From positions 1 to 64,000 of the forward strand of contig JAIECJ010000029.1 of assembly GCA_029068555.1 (NCBI GenBank): a DNA stretch of 64,000 nt, written 5' to 3'. The stretch is from Lachnospiraceae bacterium (lineage in GTDB: Bacteria; Bacillota; Clostridia; Lachnospirales; Lachnospiraceae). Below are positions 59,026-64,000 of this stretch, one piece after another. A program made the translations under genes and the position numbers. The notes below the pieces were generated by a model. That model did not search any database, was not told where the DNA came from, and saw only the letters and a list, made by a program, of their open reading frames with translations. Numbering within the stretch: the first letter of the stretch is position 1; the number at the start of each line of letters is the position of its first letter.

Positions 59026-59045
59026 GAGCGTGTTTGAAAAATCAT
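59026..59045. repeat. Family A solo terminal repeat
   Basis: ttaGAGCGTGTTTGAAAAATCAT with no partner end. Confidence 0.75.
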
Positions 59046-59047
59046 AG

Positions 59048-59118
59048 CGCAGCAAAGTAAAAATTCATTTACGCAGCAAATTTTGCATGGATTTTTACCT
59101 GCTGCTGAAACGGAGTAA
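59048..59118. repeat. Family D palindromic repeat, copy 2
   Basis: CAGCAaaGTAAAAATtCAT..GCAAAtTTTGC..ATGgATTTTTACctgCTGCTG. Confidence 0.5.
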
Positions 59119-59128
59119 GCAGTAACCA

Positions 59129-62100
59129 TTAACCGACAAGGTCAAACAGGCTAATCTGGTTGGATTCTGGTATGTCACCCAGAAGTCCTAAATCCGCCAT
59201 CAGGTCAATTACGGTCTTGGACACCTTTGTCCTGCTCCTGAAATCATCCTTTGACAAGAACGGTCCATCCTTCGCCGCCTCCATAATCGCATCTGCTGCC
59301 TTCTCACCAAGTCCCTCAATACTGCTCAATGACGGCATGACTTTACCGTTTACAATCTGGAAATTTCTTGAATGTGCCCGAAAAATATCAATTGGCTCAA
59401 ACTCAAATCCCCTCGCGTACATTTCCTGAACAATACGCATATCCTTTACCGCATCCTGTTCCTTATTGGACAGGCTGTCGCTGCGCTTTTTATAATCCGC
59501 CATGACACGCTCTAGATGTTCACGCCCAAGGCACATAATTTCATATGAAAATGCCGATGCCCTGATGCTGAAAAATGCACAGTAATAAGCCAGCGGATAA
59601 TTTATCTTGCAGTATGCGATACGCCATCCCATCATAACATAAGCCGCCGCATGTGCTTTTGGAAACATATATTGTATTTTTTCACATGACCACACATACC
59701 AGTCTGGTACATTGTGTTCAAGCATATCCTTTTTCCATTCCCCCCAGTTTCCGCATTTTCCCTTTGCCACGGTTCCCTTTCGCACTGCCTCCATAATCTT
59801 AAACGATTCCTCTGAATCCAGTCCCATACCAATCAGGTAGGTCATGATATCGTCACGTGTACAAATTGCCGTGGAAATTGTCGCCTTTCCCTCCTGAATC
59901 AATGTCTGCGCATTACCAAGCCACACATCTGTGCCATGTGACAATCCTGATATTCTGACCAAATCCGAAAAGTACTTTGGCTGTGCATCAATCACCATCT
60001 GCATGGCAAAATCCGTGCCAAACTCCGGGATTCCCAGACAGCCAAGCCTGCATCCCCCAATGTCTTCTGGTGTAATCCCCAGCGCAGACGTATTCTGGAA
60101 AAGTGACATAACCTCCTTATCGTCAAGCGGTATCTCTGTCGGATCTATCCCTGTCAAATCCTGAAGCATACGAATCATCGTCGGATCGTCGTGTCCGAGA
60201 ATATCAAGCTTTAACAGGTTGTGATCAATGGAATGATAGTCAAAATGTGTCGTTATGGTATCTGTTGTCATATCATTTGCCGGATGCTGCACCGGCGTAA
60301 AAGAGTCAATTTCCTCGCCCACAGGCAAAACGACAATGCCCCCGGGATGCTGCCCTGTTGTCCGTCTGACACCGACACATCCCTCGACAATCCGGTTAAT
60401 CTCGCTGGTTCGCTTATGTTTTCCGCGTTCTTCATAATAGTTCTTTACATATCCAAATGCTGTCTTATCAGCAAGTGTACCAATTGTTCCGGCGCGGAAT
60501 GTCTGCCCATAACCGAAGATGACCTCTGTATACTTATGCGCCTTACTCTGATATTCTCCCGAAAAATTCAAGTCAATATCCGGTTCCTTATTTCCCTTGA
60601 ATCCAAGAAATGTCTCAAATGGTATATCAAAGCCGTCCTTTATCAACTTCTGACCACAGACAGGACAGTTCTTGTCAGGCATATCGCATCCTGCCATGCC
60701 TGCAAATTTCTTCACTTCATCCGAGTAAAAATCACTGTAATGGCGGTTTTTACAATAATAGTGCGGACTTAACGGATTGACCTCTGTAATCCCCGCCATA
60801 GTCGCCACAAACGAAGATCCTACAGATCCCCGTGAACCTACCAAGTAACCATCCTCCACGGATTTCCACACAAGCTTCTGCGCAATAATGTACATAACAG
60901 CAAATCCATTGCTGATAATAGAATCTAACTCCCGCTTAAGCCTTGCCTCCACAATATCAGGCAGTTCGTCACCATACATTTCATGTGCTTTCCTGTAGCA
61001 AATATCTGTAAGCTGCTGGTCACTGTTTTCAATGACCGGAGGGCACTTATCCGGGCGCACTGGCGCAATTCTGTCACACATATCTGCAATCATGTTTGTG
61101 TTTGTGATCACAATTTCCTCCGCCTTTTCACTACCTAAATAATACGCAAACTCGTCAAGCATTTCCTCTGTAGTACGCAGGTACAGCGGCGCTTGGTCAT
61201 CGGCATCTTTAAATCCTTTACCAGTCATGATAATTCGTCTGTAAACCTCATCCTCAGGGTCTAAAAAATGGACGTCACAGGTCGCGACAACTGGTTTATG
61301 AAACTGCTCCCCGAGCTTCACAACCCTTTTGTTCAGAGCCGTCAAATCCTCCTCCGAATTGATATCCCTGTGTCTCTCCGACTCAATCATGAATCTATTG
61401 TTGCCAATCGGCTGTATTTCCAGATAGTCATAAAAACCTACAATGCGGGCAATCTGTTCTTCACTCTGCCCGTCGAGCAACGCCCGGAATAGTTCTCCCG
61501 CTTCACAGGCGCTGCCAATAATCAGTCCCTCCCTGTACTTTTCGATCTGGCTCTTTGGTATCAAAGGTCTCTTGTAAAAATACTTCAAATGCGACTGGGA
61601 AATCAACCTGTATAAGTTTATGCGACCCGTCTGGTTCTTTGCCAATATAATAATATGATATGAATGAAGCTTTCTGACTGCATCCACGCTCGCTTTTCCC
61701 ATATCATTTAACTCTGCAAGTGTACTCACATTATCCTTTTTAAGCATTTCAATAAACCGGACAAATATTTGTGCCGTACATTCTGCATCATCAACTGCCC
61801 TATGGTGATTTTCAAGGGATATCTTTAAAGTCTTGGCAACTGCATCAAGGGTATATTTTGCCTGCCCCGTCAGAAGTGTCCTTGCAATCGCAACTGTATC
61901 GACATATGTAAAGTCAGCAGAAATGTTCTGCCGTCTCGCATTTTCTTTGATAAAACTGACATCAAAACCCGCATTATGTGCCACAAGAACTGCATCACCC
62001 ACAAATGCCAAAAACTTCGGAAGCACCGCCTCTATCTTCTCCGCTTCAATCACCATGCTGTCATTGATACTGGTAAGCTTCTCAATCTCAAACGGAATCG

Positions 62101-63670
62101 GCACCTCTGGATTGACAAAGGTAGAAAATCTGTCCACTATCTGTCCATTTACCACCTTTACAGCGCCAATTTCTATTATGCGGTTGGTAACTGGCGAAAA
62201 ACCTGTTGTCTCAATGTCAAACACCACATATGTTTCATCCAGTGCCTGCCCCCTGCCATCTGTCACGATCTCCTTCAGGTCATCAACCAGATACCCCTCC
62301 ACACCATAAATGACCTTGAAATCATCACCATGATCCAAAGCATGGTTTGCGTCTGGAAAAGCCTGTACGCATCCGTGGTCAGTGATGGCAATTGCTTTGT
62401 GCCCCCATTTTTTTGCGCGCTTAATTATATCCTTTACATCGGAGACACCGTCCATGTCACTCATCTTCGTATGACAATGCAGTTCAACACGTTTTCTGGC
62501 ACTGTTATCCATACGGGCTGTCGTGAAGTCAGGAATTTTCATCACACCAATCACGGATCCTATTGTAAGTTCCCTGTCAAACGTATCGTTAACCGTGACA
62601 CCTTTCAGCTTTAAAAATGCCCCGACCTTTAAATCCGCCGTAAGCTCGGAAAGCTGCTCATTGTGCACAAACATCTTCACCTTAATCGTATCTGTGAAAT
62701 CTGTTATCTCAAAACTCACTATTGTCCGTTCGTTTCTGATTTCGCGCGTCTCAAGGGCACGTACCTTCCCCCGGATAGTGACTTCTCCCATCTCGCCCCA
62801 GATTTCTTCTATATTGATGCTCCCATCCTCAAAGTCGCGTCCAAAGATGACATTTGGATTATCTGAACGCTTAAGCGCTCTTTTTTGCATTCCTCTTTCA
62901 CGCAACCCCTTCTCCCCTGCTCTTTCGGGTCTGCTATATGATTTCTTCTCCATCCCTGAAGAAACTGATGCCTCATTTTTCTTTTCTGGCACCTGTGATT
63001 CTGTCTCCCCTGATGTTTTTACTTTTTTTGCCATCACTTCAGGCGTCGCCAGAGTGATATTTCCCTGTCCGGATTCTTCACTGACTTTCCCTTCCAGACG
63101 ACTGCTGATTCCTGCAACTATTTTTTTAATACGAAGTTCATCATCTTCTTTATATTTTCCTGTCTTTGCTTCTTTATAGGAAGTCTGAAACTTTACCCTG
63201 AATCCGCATCTCTCGTTCAAAACCTTGTCCAGAATCCCAACAATCTCCTCCTCTTTTGACTTTGCAATTACACTGTCCTCGAGGATTAGCTCCATCACAT
63301 TGTCTTCCGGAAAACTAATATCCGCCTGTCTGAACATGGTATAGAGCATATGCTCACATTCCTTCAGTTCCATCAAAATGCTCTCCCGGTAAACACCCAT
63401 CAGTTTCTCCGGCGTATATTGTTCCGACAAAAAAAACTTTTCATATATTTTAATAACAAGATACTCCCTTGGAAAAAACTGTCTTTTTATCTCATTTTCC
63501 ACGGAATAAATGATTTCCTTTTCAATTAATCTCTCACTCCGAATATAGATGCGCAGCAAATCTTTTCGCTTTGTAGCTGTAATTTTTTCTACAACCACCT
63601 GGTCAAAAAAATCCTTATGCACCCCTTCGAGCTTAAGATTGGGAAACGCTTCAAAAAATTTCTTTTCCAT
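59129..63670 (-). CDS. polC: DNA polymerase III alpha subunit, PolC type
   Basis: About 1513 aa; OB-fold, PHP (ELHCHTKMSDMDG), proofreading exonuclease (YVVFDIETTGFSP), polymerase core; track start 63685. Confidence 0.97.
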   Translation of the reverse strand: MEKKFFEAFPNLKLEGVHKDFFDQVVVEKITATKRKDLLRIYIRSERLIEKEIIYSVENEIKRQFFPREYLVIKIYEKFFLSEQYTPEKLMGVYRESILMELKECEHMLYTMFRQADISFPEDNVMELILEDSVIAKSKEEEIVGILDKVLNERCGFRVKFQTSYKEAKTGKYKEDDELRIKKIVAGISSRLEGKVSEESGQGNITLATPEVMAKKVKTSGETESQVPEKKNEASVSSGMEKKSYSRPERAGEKGLRERGMQKRALKRSDNPNVIFGRDFEDGSINIEEIWGEMGEVTIRGKVRALETREIRNERTIVSFEITDFTDTIKVKMFVHNEQLSELTADLKVGAFLKLKGVTVNDTFDRELTIGSVIGVMKIPDFTTARMDNSARKRVELHCHTKMSDMDGVSDVKDIIKRAKKWGHKAIAITDHGCVQAFPDANHALDHGDDFKVIYGVEGYLVDDLKEIVTDGRGQALDETYVVFDIETTGFSPVTNRIIEIGAVKVVNGQIVDRFSTFVNPEVPIPFEIEKLTSINDSMVIEAEKIEAVLPKFLAFVGDAVLVAHNAGFDVSFIKENARRQNISADFTYVDTVAIARTLLTGQAKYTLDAVAKTLKISLENHHRAVDDAECTAQIFVRFIEMLKKDNVSTLAELNDMGKASVDAVRKLHSYHIIILAKNQTGRINLYRLISQSHLKYFYKRPLIPKSQIEKYREGLIIGSACEAGELFRALLDGQSEEQIARIVGFYDYLEIQPIGNNRFMIESERHRDINSEEDLTALNKRVVKLGEQFHKPVVATCDVHFLDPEDEVYRRIIMTGKGFKDADDQAPLYLRTTEEMLDEFAYYLGSEKAEEIVITNTNMIADMCDRIAPVRPDKCPPVIENSDQQLTDICYRKAHEMYGDELPDIVEARLKRELDSIISNGFAVMYIIAQKLVWKSVEDGYLVGSRGSVGSSFVATMAGITEVNPLSPHYYCKNRHYSDFYSDEVKKFAGMAGCDMPDKNCPVCGQKLIKDGFDIPFETFLGFKGNKEPDIDLNFSGEYQSKAHKYTEVIFGYGQTFRAGTIGTLADKTAFGYVKNYYEERGKHKRTSEINRIVEGCVGVRRTTGQHPGGIVVLPVGEEIDSFTPVQHPANDMTTDTITTHFDYHSIDHNLLKLDILGHDDPTMIRMLQDLTGIDPTEIPLDDKEVMSLFQNTSALGITPEDIGGCRLGCLGIPEFGTDFAMQMVIDAQPKYFSDLVRISGLSHGTDVWLGNAQTLIQEGKATISTAICTRDDIMTYLIGMGLDSEESFKIMEAVRKGTVAKGKCGNWGEWKKDMLEHNVPDWYVWSCEKIQYMFPKAHAAAYVMMGWRIAYCKINYPLAYYCAFFSIRASAFSYEIMCLGREHLERVMADYKKRSDSLSNKEQDAVKDMRIVQEMYARGFEFEPIDIFRAHSRNFQIVNGKVMPSLSSIEGLGEKAADAIMEAAKDGPFLSKDDFRSRTKVSKTVIDLMADLGLLGDIPESNQISLFDLVG

Positions 63671-63675
63671 CCATC

Positions 63676-64000
63676 CTACTTCCAATTGTCCAACTCATGC
63701 TTCAATGTATTTAAAAGCTCACGCTCTGGGACTTTTTTTATAATCTCTCCCTTTTTAATAAGAAGTCCTTCATCAATCCCTCCGGCAATTCCAATATCTG
63801 CTTCCTTTGCTTCCCCAGGACCATTTACGGCACATCCCATAACTGCCACTTTAATGTCAAGATCATACCCCTGTACCATATTTTCCACCTGATTCGCCAG
63901 TCCGATCAAGTCTATATTGGTTCTTCCACAGGTAGGGCATGACACAACTTCGATACCGCCTTTTCTTAACCCGAGTGTGCGCAATATCAGTTTGGCGGAC
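63676..64000 (-). CDS. ispG: 4-hydroxy-3-methylbut-2-en-1-yl diphosphate synthase, C-terminal part (runs off window)
   Basis: SAKLILRTLGLRKGGIEVVSCPTCGRTNIDLIGL...KVAVMGCAVNGPGEAKEADIGIAGG; frame open to window edge. Confidence 0.95.
   Translation of the reverse strand, partial: SAKLILRTLGLRKGGIEVVSCPTCGRTNIDLIGLANQVENMVQGYDLDIKVAVMGCAVNGPGEAKEADIGIAGGIDEGLLIKKGEIIKKVPERELLNTLKHELDNWK

Noticed and set aside
1-64000. tRNA, rRNA, known riboswitches
   Set aside because: Read through intergenic regions without finding a convincing cloverleaf, rRNA segment or riboswitch core; a covariance search (tRNAscan-SE, Rfam) would be needed to exclude them.

Overview
This 64 kb window is a low-to-mid GC Firmicutes chromosome segment. 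It looks like a spore-forming Clostridia/Lachnospiraceae-type organism, judged from protein content and gene order only. All but one of the convincing genes lie on the minus strand. Right to left it contains: ispG (partial), polC, an MraZ-led division and cell-wall cluster (mraZ-rsmH-ftsL-like-two class B PBPs-murD-ftsW-murA-ftsQ-ftsZ), spoIIGA-sigE-sigG, a chemotaxis receptor, an Sfp-type PPTase, a large cNMP-binding-domain protein of unknown function, a CNNM/HlyC-type membrane protein (the only plus-strand gene), a TIGR04086-like membrane protein, a GH25 lysozyme, a SCIFF six-cysteine peptide (absent from the ORF track) with its radical SAM maturase, secDF, TraX-like, acyl-ACP thioesterase, recJ, murE-priA-def-fmt-Zn peptidase-rsmB-rlmN-stp-prkC-rsgA-rpe, a small accessory islet (LysR, LysE, DegT-type aminotransferase, integrase remnant), ychF, lgt, a GH3 glucosidase, nrdR and an oligopeptide ABC transporter. 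The least explained signal is intergenic: at least four families of short palindromic repeats. Family A is a ~120-220 bp MITE-like element with CTAG-flanked inverted ends. It includes a nested insertion, solo-end scars, one scar joining the two ends of a deleted integrase gene, and a copy abutting the fmt stop codon. Family B is a ~158 bp element with TACAGTGAA ends that truncates the dppC-like permease. Family C is a ~130-145 bp two-hairpin element with compensatory stem changes, always in the same orientation and always just after a stop codon. Family D is a ~60 bp palindrome sharing a core with C. No tRNA, rRNA, CRISPR array or intact transposase was seen.
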